6,117 bases of DNA. Source: Stenotrophomonas sp. GTDB lineage: Bacteria > Pseudomonadota > Gammaproteobacteria > Xanthomonadales > Xanthomonadaceae. The notes under the pieces were generated by a model. The model was not told where the DNA came from. It did not search any database and saw only the letters and a list, made by a program, of their open reading frames with translations. The DNA lies in the NCBI GenBank assembly GCA_003484865.1, contig DMZT01000096.1, positions 1 to 6,117 on the forward strand. Direction: 5' to 3'. Below, in pieces: positions 1-6,105 of the stretch (position 1 is its first letter; each line of letters starts with the position of its first letter). A program made the position numbers and the translations under genes.

Positions 1-41
1 CCCGCAGGTGCGGGGCGTTGTCGGAACACGCATCACGCTCA

Positions 42-61
42 CCGGTGCCCTGCGGCACCGG
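42..61 (-). terminator. GC-rich hairpin downstream of the receptor gene
   Basis: A perfect 8-base stem, CCGGTGCC and GGCACCGG, closes a 4-base loop 12 bases past the receptor stop codon. Its position fits a transcription terminator or an mRNA 3'-end stabiliser. No T-run follows on the minus strand, so it is not a canonical intrinsic terminator and may work only with Rho or as a 3' stabiliser. A second small inverted repeat (CCCGC/GCGGG) lies at the extreme left edge, positions 1-14. Confidence 0.35.
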
Positions 62-73
62 CGATCGCGTGTC

Positions 74-2374
74 TTACCAGTTCATGTTGAGCGACACACC
101 CACGGTGCGCGGTTCGTTGTAGACCGCGGCCATGTAGTTCTCGATCACACCCTTGAGGTTCTTCTCATTGGTGATGTTGCGCGCGAACAGCGCCACTTCC
201 CAGGCACCGTAGTTGGCGGAGTAGCCCAGCTTCAGGCCGCCTTCGAAGCTGCCCTTGGAGTTGAACTCGGCCGAGTCGTACAGCACGAAGCTGGTATAGC
301 CCTGCTTGTTCCAATCGGTGGAGACGAAGAACACATCGCTGTCATTGACCGGCATGTCGTAACGCGCGGCCAGGTTGATGTTGTACTTCGGTGCGTTCGG
401 CAACGGGTTGCCGTTGATCTGCGCGAAGGTGTTGGCACCGACCTTGATGGTCGGGTCATTCACGGTGCACACCACGGCGCCGTTCAGGGCACAGACCTGC
501 GCGTACACGCGGTCGTCCTGGATCTTGCTGTGCAGCAGGCTGACACCGGCGCTCAGGGCCAGGTTCGGGATCGGGCGCAGCTCCATGTCCGCTTCCAGAC
601 CGTAGGCCTTGGCCTTGTCGGCGTTGAACAGCACGCCGTTGCCGTCCGAATCGTTGCCGTTGAGCTGGATGTCATTGACCACGTAGGTGAACGCGGCGGC
701 GTTCACGCGCAGGCGGTTGTCCCACAGGCTGCTCTTGATGCCGGCTTCCCAGGACAGGATGGTTTCCGAGTTCGCCGTGGTGAAATCGGCATTGAACACA
801 GCCGAACGGCCCTGGATGGTCGGGCCACGGAAGCCGCGGGCCACGCGCGCATACACGCTCAGCTGCGGGTTGAACGCGTACATCGCGCTCAGGTCCCAGC
901 TCGGCGTGGTGTCGGACATCTCCACGTAGGTGCGGCCCTTGTAGGTCACGGCACCAGCGGCGGTATCGGCGGTCTTGAGCAGACGGGTCTTCTTCTCGTC
1001 CTTGGTCTGGCGCAGGCCGGCGGTCAGGGTGAACTTGTCGGTCACGTCATAGCTGACCTGGCCGAAACCAGCCCAGGAGGTGTTGACGTTGCGCAGGCGC
1101 ACCCAGTTGTTCGGATTGCGGGCATTGCCCTGCAGGAACCAGGCGCGCTGGTAGAAATCGGTGGTGTCGCGGCCGTCGAAGTAGAACGCGCCGACCTGCC
1201 ACTTCAGGCGGTTGTCATCGGCGTTGGCCAGACGGAACTCCTGGGTCCACTGGTCCAGATCGCGGATCTGGCCCATCGACTGGCCGTAGCCGTTCGGCAC
1301 GCCGTTGACCGGATAGTTCACGGCGGCGCCGCCGTCGGTGTCACCGCGGCTGTAGCCGGAGGTGGTTTCGTAGGCGGTGATCGAGGTCAGCGAGACGTTG
1401 CCGAAGTCGTAGATCGCCTTCACCGACCCGCCGTAGGTCTTGTAGGCCTGCGGGTTGTTGTCGGCTTCGTCGTAGGCGACCTGGTCGCGCGGCACGTCGG
1501 TCTTGTTGGAGCCCTTGGTCAGCGCGCTGCGCAGGAACAGGGTCGAGGTGCCGTCGTAATCGCGTGCGTGGGCCGAGGCCAGCAGCGAGAAGTTGTCGCT
1601 CGGCTGCAGCAGCAGCTGCGCGCGCACGTTGCGGTCGTCAAAGCCGCCCATCGCGTTCTTCTTCGGCGAGACCGTGCCATCGGCGCTCGGGCCGCGGTAG
1701 GTGTTGTCGACGTAATCATCGCGGTGCTGGTACAGCGCCGACACGCGGAACGAGGCGATGTCGTTGATCGGGCCGCCGAAGCCGCCATCGATGGCCACGC
1801 TGCCGTACGAGCCATAGCTGGCCTGCACGCGGCCGCTGTAGTCCTGGCTCGGCTTGATCGTGTCGAACTTGACGATGCCGGCGGTGGTGTTGCGACCGAA
1901 CAGCGTGCCCTGCGGGCCGCGCAGCACTTCCACACCGGCCAGGTCGAACAGCGGGAAGCCCTTCAGCAGCGGGCTTTCCTGCACCACATCGTCATACACC
2001 AGCGAGACCGGCTGCGAGGCATTGAGGTCGAAATCGGTGTTGCCCAGGCCGCGGATGTAGAACCGCGGGAAGGCACGACCGTAGGACGATTCAATGTTCA
2101 GGCTCGGCACACGCGCCGACAGGAAGCGGATGTCATCGCCGGCCGAACCGAGCACGTCGAGCTTTTCACCCTGGATGGCCGAGATCGAGACCGGCACGTC
2201 CTTGGCGTTTTCGACGCGGCGTTGCGCCGTGACCTGCAGCGTATCGAGGGCGACCGGATCCTTGGCGGCGGGGGCGTCCTGGGCTGCGGCCGTCAATGGC
2301 AGCAGGGCGGCAAGGGCGACAACGAGCGGGTGCACGGACGGGAAACGGCCGTGGGCAGTGCGGTTCGGGAACAT
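74..2374 (-). CDS. TonB-dependent outer-membrane receptor
   Basis: This is a complete 766-residue TonB-dependent receptor, an outer-membrane beta-barrel that imports a scarce ligand (siderophore, sugar or other) using energy from TonB-ExbB-ExbD. A signal peptide spans about residues 1-31, with a hydrophobic core (LVVALAALLPLTAAA) and probable cleavage after AAA. A TonB-box-like segment, DTLQVTAQ, lies at 44-51. The plug covers about 55-175 and includes FYIRGLG, the VSLVYDDV strand and the family-typical EVLRGPQGTLFGRNTTAG (149-165). The rest is barrel with alternating aromatic strands, ending in an aromatic residue (NMNW) as outer-membrane proteins do. Two cysteines eight residues apart (C628, C636) could form a disulfide in a loop. 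The ATG at 2374 is chosen because it begins a normal signal peptide; an in-frame TTG at 2455 would add 27 residues through the promoter region. No strong Shine-Dalgarno is visible. Substrate cannot be read from the sequence: no siderophore genes adjoin it. Confidence 0.95.
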   Translation of the reverse strand: MFPNRTAHGRFPSVHPLVVALAALLPLTAAAQDAPAAKDPVALDTLQVTAQRRVENAKDVPVSISAIQGEKLDVLGSAGDDIRFLSARVPSLNIESSYGRAFPRFYIRGLGNTDFDLNASQPVSLVYDDVVQESPLLKGFPLFDLAGVEVLRGPQGTLFGRNTTAGIVKFDTIKPSQDYSGRVQASYGSYGSVAIDGGFGGPINDIASFRVSALYQHRDDYVDNTYRGPSADGTVSPKKNAMGGFDDRNVRAQLLLQPSDNFSLLASAHARDYDGTSTLFLRSALTKGSNKTDVPRDQVAYDEADNNPQAYKTYGGSVKAIYDFGNVSLTSITAYETTSGYSRGDTDGGAAVNYPVNGVPNGYGQSMGQIRDLDQWTQEFRLANADDNRLKWQVGAFYFDGRDTTDFYQRAWFLQGNARNPNNWVRLRNVNTSWAGFGQVSYDVTDKFTLTAGLRQTKDEKKTRLLKTADTAAGAVTYKGRTYVEMSDTTPSWDLSAMYAFNPQLSVYARVARGFRGPTIQGRSAVFNADFTTANSETILSWEAGIKSSLWDNRLRVNAAAFTYVVNDIQLNGNDSDGNGVLFNADKAKAYGLEADMELRPIPNLALSAGVSLLHSKIQDDRVYAQVCALNGAVVCTVNDPTIKVGANTFAQINGNPLPNAPKYNINLAARYDMPVNDSDVFFVSTDWNKQGYTSFVLYDSAEFNSKGSFEGGLKLGYSANYGAWEVALFARNITNEKNLKGVIENYMAAVYNEPRTVGVSLNMNW

Positions 2375-2424
2375 GGCGTTTAGGCTGTGTTGGGAGGGGT
2401 GGTGGACCGGCGCTACCAGACAAT

Positions 2425-2442
2425 TGTTGCAGTACAGCAACA
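2425..2442. promoter_or_regulatory. palindrome in receptor/patatin divergent region
   Basis: TGTTGCAGTACAGCAACA is an 18-base inverted repeat, perfect except for one A/A pair in each half, centred about 59 bases upstream of the receptor ATG. On the minus strand a weak promoter can be drawn around it: TTGCGG (2446-2451) and AACAAT (2423-2428) with a 17-base spacer. The palindrome would then lie across that spacer and -10 box, where a repressor would block transcription. The palindrome is seen directly; its role as an operator is inference and the promoter match is poor. The patatin gene reads away on the other side and could share control. Confidence 0.35.
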
Positions 2443-2535
2443 GAGCCGCAAACAACCGCTATTCATTACGCCTGCCGGCCTGCCCCCGCTTCGGTATGCT
2501 GGCGGCCCTCGATGCCCATTCACGTTGCCACGCCA

Positions 2536-3534
2536 ATGACACTACTGCGCCGTACCCGCCTGACGCTGTCCGTTGCCCTGCTCGGCCTGCTGGCTGGCTG
2601 CGGCGGTGATCCCGTGCGCCCGACTCCCCCGCCCGCGGCCATTCCGGTGACCCCGGCCAAGCCGGTCAAGATCGGCATCGCGCTCGGTGGCGGCGCGGCC
2701 AAGGGCTTCGCCCACATCGGGGTGATCAAGATGCTGGAGGCCAACGGTTTCGAGCCGGTGGTGGTGTCCGGCACCAGCGCGGGCAGCGTGGTTGGCGCGT
2801 TGTACGCCAGCGGCATGGATGCGTTCCAGATGCAGTCCAAGGCGGTGGCCCTGGATGAAGCCAGCATCCGCGACGTGCGCCTGTTCTCCGGCGGCCTGGT
2901 CCAGGGCCAGAAGCTGCAGGACTACGTCAACGCACAGGTCGACAACCGCCCGGCCGAGAGGCTGAGCAAGCCCTTCGCTGCGGTTGCGACCCAGCTGGAA
3001 ACCGGCGAGCGCACCGTGTTCGTGCGCGGCAACGTCGGTCAGGCGGTGCGCGCCTCCAGCAGCATCCCCGGTGTGTTCGAGCCGGTGAAGATCGGCAAGT
3101 ACAACTACATCGACGGCGGCGTGGTCAGCCCGGTGCCGGTCGATGCGGCGCGCCAGCTCGGCGCGGACATCGTGATCGCCGTGGACATCTCCAGCAAGGC
3201 CAGCGGCAAGGCGCCGACCGGCATGCTCGGCATCGTCAACCAGTCCATCTCGATCATGGGCCAGCGCTTGGGCGAGCAGGAACTGGCGCGCGCGGACGTG
3301 ATCATCCGGCCGAAGGTGCTGGACATCGGCGCCGCCGATTTCGGCCAGCGCAACAACGCGATCCTGGAGGGCGAGAAGGCCGCGATGGCGGCGATGCCGC
3401 AGATCCGCGCCAAGGTCCAGCAGCTGCAGAAGGCGCGTGCCGCCGCGCTGGCCCCGCCGCCGCCGCCGCCCAAGTGCGATGAGCCGTCGCGCGTGGGCAA
3501 GCTGATGGGGCGCAAGGAAAAGTGTGAGGGCTGA
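2536..3534 (+). CDS. patatin-like phospholipase lipoprotein (RssA/NTE type)
   Basis: This encodes a 332-residue patatin-family serine hydrolase (lipid acyl hydrolase or esterase). A lipoprotein signal begins it: MTLLRR, a hydrophobic run, then the lipobox LLAGC with Cys22 as the lipidation site. Gly follows the Cys, with no Asp at +2, so outer-membrane anchoring is expected. After a Pro-rich linker (29-43) come the patatin blocks: an oxyanion-hole glycine motif GGGAAKG (51-57), nucleophile Ser81 in GTSAG (79-83), the ASSSIPGVF segment (173-181) and catalytic Asp193 in DGG (193-195). The Ser-Asp dyad is intact. The tail has six consecutive prolines (307-312) and two cysteines (C314, C330). The ATG at 2536 gives a standard lipoprotein leader; an in-frame ATG at 2512 would add eight residues without destroying the lipobox. 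Neither has a clear Shine-Dalgarno. The family call is firm, but substrate and exact start are not. It is divergent from the receptor gene. Confidence 0.92.
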   Translation: MTLLRRTRLTLSVALLGLLAGCGGDPVRPTPPPAAIPVTPAKPVKIGIALGGGAAKGFAHIGVIKMLEANGFEPVVVSGTSAGSVVGALYASGMDAFQMQSKAVALDEASIRDVRLFSGGLVQGQKLQDYVNAQVDNRPAERLSKPFAAVATQLETGERTVFVRGNVGQAVRASSSIPGVFEPVKIGKYNYIDGGVVSPVPVDAARQLGADIVIAVDISSKASGKAPTGMLGIVNQSISIMGQRLGEQELARADVIIRPKVLDIGAADFGQRNNAILEGEKAAMAAMPQIRAKVQQLQKARAAALAPPPPPPKCDEPSRVGKLMGRKEKCEG

Positions 3535-3536
3535 GG

Positions 3537-3550
3537 CCAACTACCGACAA
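3537..3550 (+). repeat. left copy of imperfect direct repeat flanking low-GC insert
   Basis: CCAACTACCGACAA lies three bases after the patatin stop codon and closely matches CCAACTGCGACAA at 4602-4614, with one base changed and one inserted. The two copies bracket the low-GC segment. They could be a footprint of insertion or recombination, but a match this short can also arise by chance. Confidence 0.25.
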
Positions 3551-3633
3551 ATCGAACTGAAGTCCGTCGGCCGGGCCGGGAAACCAAAAAGCTCAGTCGA
3601 ATCCACTATCAAGCCTGCGACCTACTAACCGTC

Positions 3634-4500
3634 TTACGTGGTCTTTGATTCGCGCTGTAGCTTTTTGAGATCCAACAGATCGACAATAAGTGCAACGCCA
3701 GAGTGAGAGAATATACCGCTACCTATGGCACCGGATGAAGTGCCAAGCCAGAATGAGGTATGAGTAAGAAGACGACCGTAGGCTACAATATAGTCGTGAG
3801 GTTCGGATTCACTAGTGCGGGCCCAATGCACTATGTACGCCAGGTCCTCAAGATTTGCCGGTATAGCGAATGCTGCTGCAGATGCGGCTTCCTCCAGGAT
3901 CTTCTGCGCCTGCCTCATTCCGATATACGAAGGCGCGGAACTCGCTATTGCCAAGCGGTGTTTTTGGCTAATTGATATTGTGTCGTAGATGAGTGTCCAT
4001 GCCTCTGCCTGCGCCCTTTTCCCTCTTTCGTAACAGACTTTCACTCCAATTAGCTGGTCTTCTAAGCGCTCCAATTGGAGCTGCATTGGCTCTTCCTGCC
4101 ATTCTTGGGACCTAACAAGACTCTGCAACTCGACTAATGATTCGGCCAGAAGGTTGCAGTCGCTGAGCGTTCTCGTCGCACGCTGCGTCAAATCTTGAAT
4201 GTCTGTAGCGGCGGACAGCCGCATGTCGAGCCGCTTTGAATCCATAAAGCTGCGCGCCGCAATTATCGCAATTACCAGCCCCAATAGCCCGATCAACACT
4301 TCGTGATTACTCGCGAAGAATTCAACAAGCTCTGAAAGGGTGTATGAGGCCGTACCTGTTATATTTGGCAAGTAGTAGTACGCGAGCACTGAAAGGACCA
4401 ACAACGGAACACCACTGAAAATGTTTCGACTGGTCCAGGACAGAATTTCAAATGAATATGCGCCAACCATCCAAATCTTCATCCATAATTTCAGCTGCAT
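3634..4500 (-). CDS. unrecognised predicted inner-membrane protein
   Basis: I do not recognise this 288-residue protein and assign no function. Two hydrophobic segments stand out: about 27-45 (IFSGVPLLVLSVLAYYYLP) and 69-83 (LIGLLGLVIAIIAAR). They are separated by a roughly 23-residue polar loop and followed by a basic stretch (RSFMDSKRLDMR). Positive charge on both outer sides suggests a hairpin with N- and C-termini in the cytoplasm. Residues about 98-165 are polar, Leu/Gln/Glu-rich and probably helical, perhaps coiled-coil. A Gly/Ser-rich, weakly hydrophobic stretch (250-277) near the C-terminus might be a third membrane segment. There is no enzyme motif, nucleotide-binding loop or signal peptidase site. 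The ATG at 4500 is followed by an open frame of AT-rich codons and preceded by a weak GGA Shine-Dalgarno and a good -10 box. It lies 96 bases downstream of the lrp-type gene in the same direction, but its own promoter and composition argue for independent expression. That it is a real gene is likely, as the frame covers almost the whole insert. Confidence 0.75.
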   Translation of the reverse strand: MQLKLWMKIWMVGAYSFEILSWTSRNIFSGVPLLVLSVLAYYYLPNITGTASYTLSELVEFFASNHEVLIGLLGLVIAIIAARSFMDSKRLDMRLSAATDIQDLTQRATRTLSDCNLLAESLVELQSLVRSQEWQEEPMQLQLERLEDQLIGVKVCYERGKRAQAEAWTLIYDTISISQKHRLAIASSAPSYIGMRQAQKILEEAASAAAFAIPANLEDLAYIVHWARTSESEPHDYIVAYGRLLTHTSFWLGTSSGAIGSGIFSHSGVALIVDLLDLKKLQRESKTT

Positions 4501-4532
4501 AAATTCGTTCCAACCAAAGGACGAGCTAAAAA

Positions 4533-4566
4533 ATTATATACCTACATGAACATTACCAATTGCCAA
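4533..4566 (-). promoter_or_regulatory. promoter of the low-GC membrane-protein gene
   Basis: On the minus strand a consensus -10 box, TATAAT, occupies 4538-4533 in an AT-rich context, 32 bases before the ATG. Upstream are two -35-like hexamers, TTGGTA (4559-4554, spacer 15) and TTGGCA (4566-4561, spacer 22). Neither has ideal spacing, so the -10 is convincing and the -35 is uncertain. ATTGG occurs twice here, seven bases apart, and could instead mark an activator site. Confidence 0.5.
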
Positions 4567-4596
4567 TAGTACAGGCACTTCTCCCACTCCCTCGCG

Positions 4597-5079
4597 TTAC
4601 TCCAACTGCGACAACGGCAGCGCGCGGAAGTCCTTCACCGTGCGCAGCACGAAGCTGGAATTGACGTCGGCCACGCCGGCGGCATTGAGCAGCTTGTCGA
4701 GCAGGAAGCTGGAGAAGTGCTCCAGGTCGCGCACGTAGATGTGCAGCAGGTAATCCATGTCGCCGGTGAGCGCATGGCAGGCCACCACCTCATCCCAGTT
4801 CAGCACGCTGTCGGCGAACACGCCGATGGCGTGCTGGTCGTGCTTCTCCAGCTGCACCCGGACGAAGGCCTGCAGGCCCAGGCCAATCTGGCGCGGCTCC
4901 AGGCGGGCGCCATAGCCGGCGATCACGCCCTCGCTTTCCAGCCGCTGGACGCGCCGCAGGCAGGCCGACGGAGACAGGTTCACCCGTGCGGCCAACTCGG
5001 CGTTGGTCGCGCGGCCGTGTTGCTGGATTTCGGCCAGCAAGCGCAGATCTGTGCGGTCGAACTGGGTATCTCCGGCCAT
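4597..5079 (-). CDS. Lrp/AsnC-family transcriptional regulator
   Basis: This 160-residue protein matches the usual size and architecture of the Lrp/AsnC (feast/famine) family. An N-terminal helix-turn-helix spans about residues 7-50 (FDRTDLRLLAEIQQHGRATN, then ELAARVNLSPSACLRRVQRLE), followed by the family-typical EGVIAGYGARLEPRQIGL. A RAM ligand-binding domain covers about 68-145, including the conserved TGDMDYLLHIYVRDLEHF. Such proteins bind DNA as dimers or octamers and respond to an amino acid. Being divergent from phhA, it is probably that gene's local regulator, with phenylalanine or tyrosine the likely effector (inference). The ATG at 5079 is chosen because the family starts at this point and GGGG sits five bases upstream; an upstream extension to 5148 would run through the half-sites and lacks family character. 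A C-terminal overlap with the flanking repeat (4602-4614) leaves the frame intact. Confidence 0.92.
   Translation of the reverse strand: MAGDTQFDRTDLRLLAEIQQHGRATNAELAARVNLSPSACLRRVQRLESEGVIAGYGARLEPRQIGLGLQAFVRVQLEKHDQHAIGVFADSVLNWDEVVACHALTGDMDYLLHIYVRDLEHFSSFLLDKLLNAAGVADVNSSFVLRTVKDFRALPLSQLE
4602..4614 (+). repeat. right copy of imperfect direct repeat flanking low-GC insert
   Basis: CCAACTGCGACAA lies inside the last codons of the lrp-type gene (encoding LSQLE) and matches the left copy at 3537-3550 with one substitution and one gap. If the pair is an insertion footprint, the regulator's 3' end would have supplied or regenerated the target. Confidence 0.25.
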
Positions 5080-5087
5080 TGCTGCCC

Positions 5088-5160
5088 CGCAACATGAGGT
5101 GGACGCAATGATCTTGCGCCAGAAGCCCATATCCGCGCAACTTTGCAAACCTCTTGCGCG
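5088..5160. promoter_or_regulatory. cluster of CGCAA/TTGCG half-sites between lrp-type gene and phhA
   Basis: Five half-sites fall in 71 bases: CGCAA at 5088, 5104 and 5136, and TTGCG at 5114 and 5154. Two pairs form inverted repeats. The first is CGCAA-TGATC-TTGCG (5104-5118), a 15-base palindromic site. The second has perfect 7-base arms, CGCGCAA (5134-5140) and TTGCGCG (5154-5160), around a centre that contains the palindrome TTTGCAAA (5142-5149). Fifteen-base dyads in tandem are typical of Lrp/AsnC operators, and the adjacent regulator is the obvious candidate to bind. Clear sigma-70 boxes for either gene are not evident; TAGCAT (5171-5176) is a possible -10 for phhA. The repeats are seen directly, the binding is inferred. 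Confidence 0.5.
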
Positions 5161-5192
5161 TGCCCTGCCCTAGCATCGACAGATGACTTCCC

Positions 5193-5197
5193 AGGAG
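5193..5197 (+). promoter_or_regulatory. Shine-Dalgarno site deciding the phhA start
   Basis: AGGAG ends nine bases before the ATG at 5207, near-ideal spacing. This makes 5207 the start rather than the in-frame ATG at 5183, which lies upstream of the site and has no purine-rich motif of its own. Confidence 0.8.
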
Positions 5198-5206
5198 ACC
5201 ACCACG

Positions 5207-6103
5207 ATGGAAACCGCCACCGCCCCCCGCCGCGTCGAACACCAGCAGACCGACAAGGGATACGTGCCGGTCTATACCACCGCCATCGTGGAACAGCCCT
5301 GGGACAGCTACACCGCCGACGACCACGCCACCTGGAGCACGCTGTACCAGCGCCAGCGTGCGCTGCTGGAAGGCCGCGCCAGCAAGGAGTTCCTGCACGC
5401 GCAGGACGAGATGGGCATGAGCGCGCACATGATCCCGCGCTTCGCCCAGCTCAACGAGGTGCTGGGCGCCGCCACAGGCTGGACGCTGGTGGGTGTGGAA
5501 GGCCTGCTGCCGGAGCTGGATTTCTTCGACCATCTGGCCAATCGCCGCTTCCCGGTGACGTGGTGGATCCGCCGTCCGGACCAGATCGACTACATCGCCG
5601 AGCCGGACATGTTCCATGACCTGTTCGGGCATGTGCCGCTGCTGATGAACCCGGTGTTCGCCGACTACATGGCCGCCTACGGCCGCGGCGGCGTCAAGGC
5701 GCATGCGATCGGCCCGGAAGCGCTGCAGCACCTGACCCGGCTGTACTGGTACACGGTGGAGTTCGGCCTGATCAACACCGATGAAGGCCTGCGCATCTAC
5801 GGCGCCGGCATCGTGTCGTCCAAGGGCGAATCGCTGTACTCGCTGGAGTCGGCAGCGCCGAACCGGATCGGCTTTGATCTGGAACGGATCATGCGCACCC
5901 GCTACCGGATCGACACCTTCCAGAAGACCTACTTCGTCATCGACAGCTTCGAGCAGTTGATGGAGGCCACCGCACCGGATTTCACCCCGATCTATGCCGC
6001 GCTGGAGGCCAAGGACCATCTGCCGGCCGGTGAGGTGCAGGACGGCGACCGCGTGTTCCAGAAGGGCACTGGGGAAGGCTGGGAAGACGGCGGCGACGTG
6101 TGA
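5207..6103 (+). CDS. phhA: phenylalanine-4-hydroxylase (monooxygenase)
   Basis: This 298-residue cytoplasmic enzyme hydroxylates L-phenylalanine to L-tyrosine using O2, non-heme iron(II) and a reduced pterin, feeding phenylalanine catabolism. It matches the bacterial monomeric form: length is close to the Chromobacterium violaceum enzyme, with no regulatory ACT domain. The biopterin-dependent aromatic amino acid hydroxylase signature P-D-x-x-H-D-L-F-G-H-V-P is present at 133-144. Iron ligands are H137 and H142 of that motif and E185 in YWYTVEFGL, so the 2-His-1-carboxylate site is intact. Other family-typical stretches are RRFPVTWWIRRPDQIDYI (113-130) and RIYGAGIVSSKGE (196-208). An AGGAG ribosome site fixes the start. 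The pterin-recycling dehydratase gene (phhB) is not within the window, although it could lie beyond the right edge. Regulation is probably by the divergent Lrp-type protein through the half-site cluster. Confidence 0.97.
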   Translation: METATAPRRVEHQQTDKGYVPVYTTAIVEQPWDSYTADDHATWSTLYQRQRALLEGRASKEFLHAQDEMGMSAHMIPRFAQLNEVLGAATGWTLVGVEGLLPELDFFDHLANRRFPVTWWIRRPDQIDYIAEPDMFHDLFGHVPLLMNPVFADYMAAYGRGGVKAHAIGPEALQHLTRLYWYTVEFGLINTDEGLRIYGAGIVSSKGESLYSLESAAPNRIGFDLERIMRTRYRIDTFQKTYFVIDSFEQLMEATAPDFTPIYAALEAKDHLPAGEVQDGDRVFQKGTGEGWEDGGDV

Positions 6104-6105
6104 TC

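Larger units (their letters stand above)
3575..4590. other. low-GC accessory segment between core genes
   Basis: Base composition falls sharply here. The line 3661-3720 is 26/60 GC (43%), against 40/60 (67%) in line 3181-3240 of the patatin gene. AT-type codons such as ATA (Ile) and ACA (Thr) appear, and poly-A/T runs occur at both ends. The segment holds one gene plus its promoter and lies where the patatin gene and the lrp-type gene would otherwise converge, a position where an insertion disturbs neither promoter. No transposase, integrase, tRNA or clear terminal inverted repeat is visible, so horizontal origin is inferred from composition and position. The boundaries are approximate. Confidence 0.5.

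Noticed and set aside
61..68. GCGATCGC octamer, identical to the cyanobacterial HIP1 motif
   Set aside because: A single copy in a GC-rich non-cyanobacterial context; expected by chance.
8..2383. Open frame of 791 codons on the plus strand, antisense to the receptor gene
   Set aside because: It is a GC-rich mirror of a real gene: His/Arg/Val/Ala-rich with no domain or signal, while the minus-strand frame encodes an unmistakable TonB-dependent receptor.
2375..2455. N-terminal extension of the receptor from an in-frame TTG at 2455
   Set aside because: It would place 27 residues before a well-formed signal peptide and read through the palindrome and likely promoter.
2542..3540. Open frame of 332 codons antisense to the patatin gene
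   Set aside because: Composition is typical of a high-GC antisense shadow and no recognisable motif occurs.
3544..3570. CCGAC/GTCGG inverted repeat after the patatin gene as a terminator
   Set aside because: Only five base pairs with a 17-base loop and no adjacent T-run; too weak to call.
3760..3975. 71-codon plus-strand frame within the low-GC gene
   Set aside because: Short, antisense to the longer frame, with no ribosome site or recognisable feature. A Cys-rich patch (CCCRCG) was considered as metal-binding but is explained by the opposite-strand Ala/Ser codons.
5099..5120. Possible sigma-54 promoter (TGG...TTGC) upstream of phhA
   Set aside because: The GG and GC elements are separated by 13 bases instead of the required 10.
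5080..5148. N-terminal extension of the Lrp-type regulator
   Set aside because: Family members begin near the ATG at 5079; the extension has no conserved character and covers the half-site array.
5183..5206. Alternative phhA start eight codons upstream
   Set aside because: The strong AGGAG site lies downstream of that ATG and at ideal spacing from the ATG at 5207.
4790..6019. Open frame of 409 codons on the minus strand across phhA and the lrp-type gene
   Set aside because: Low-complexity translation rich in Arg, Gly, His and Gln. It runs through two confidently identified genes and their regulatory region, so it is a codon-bias shadow.
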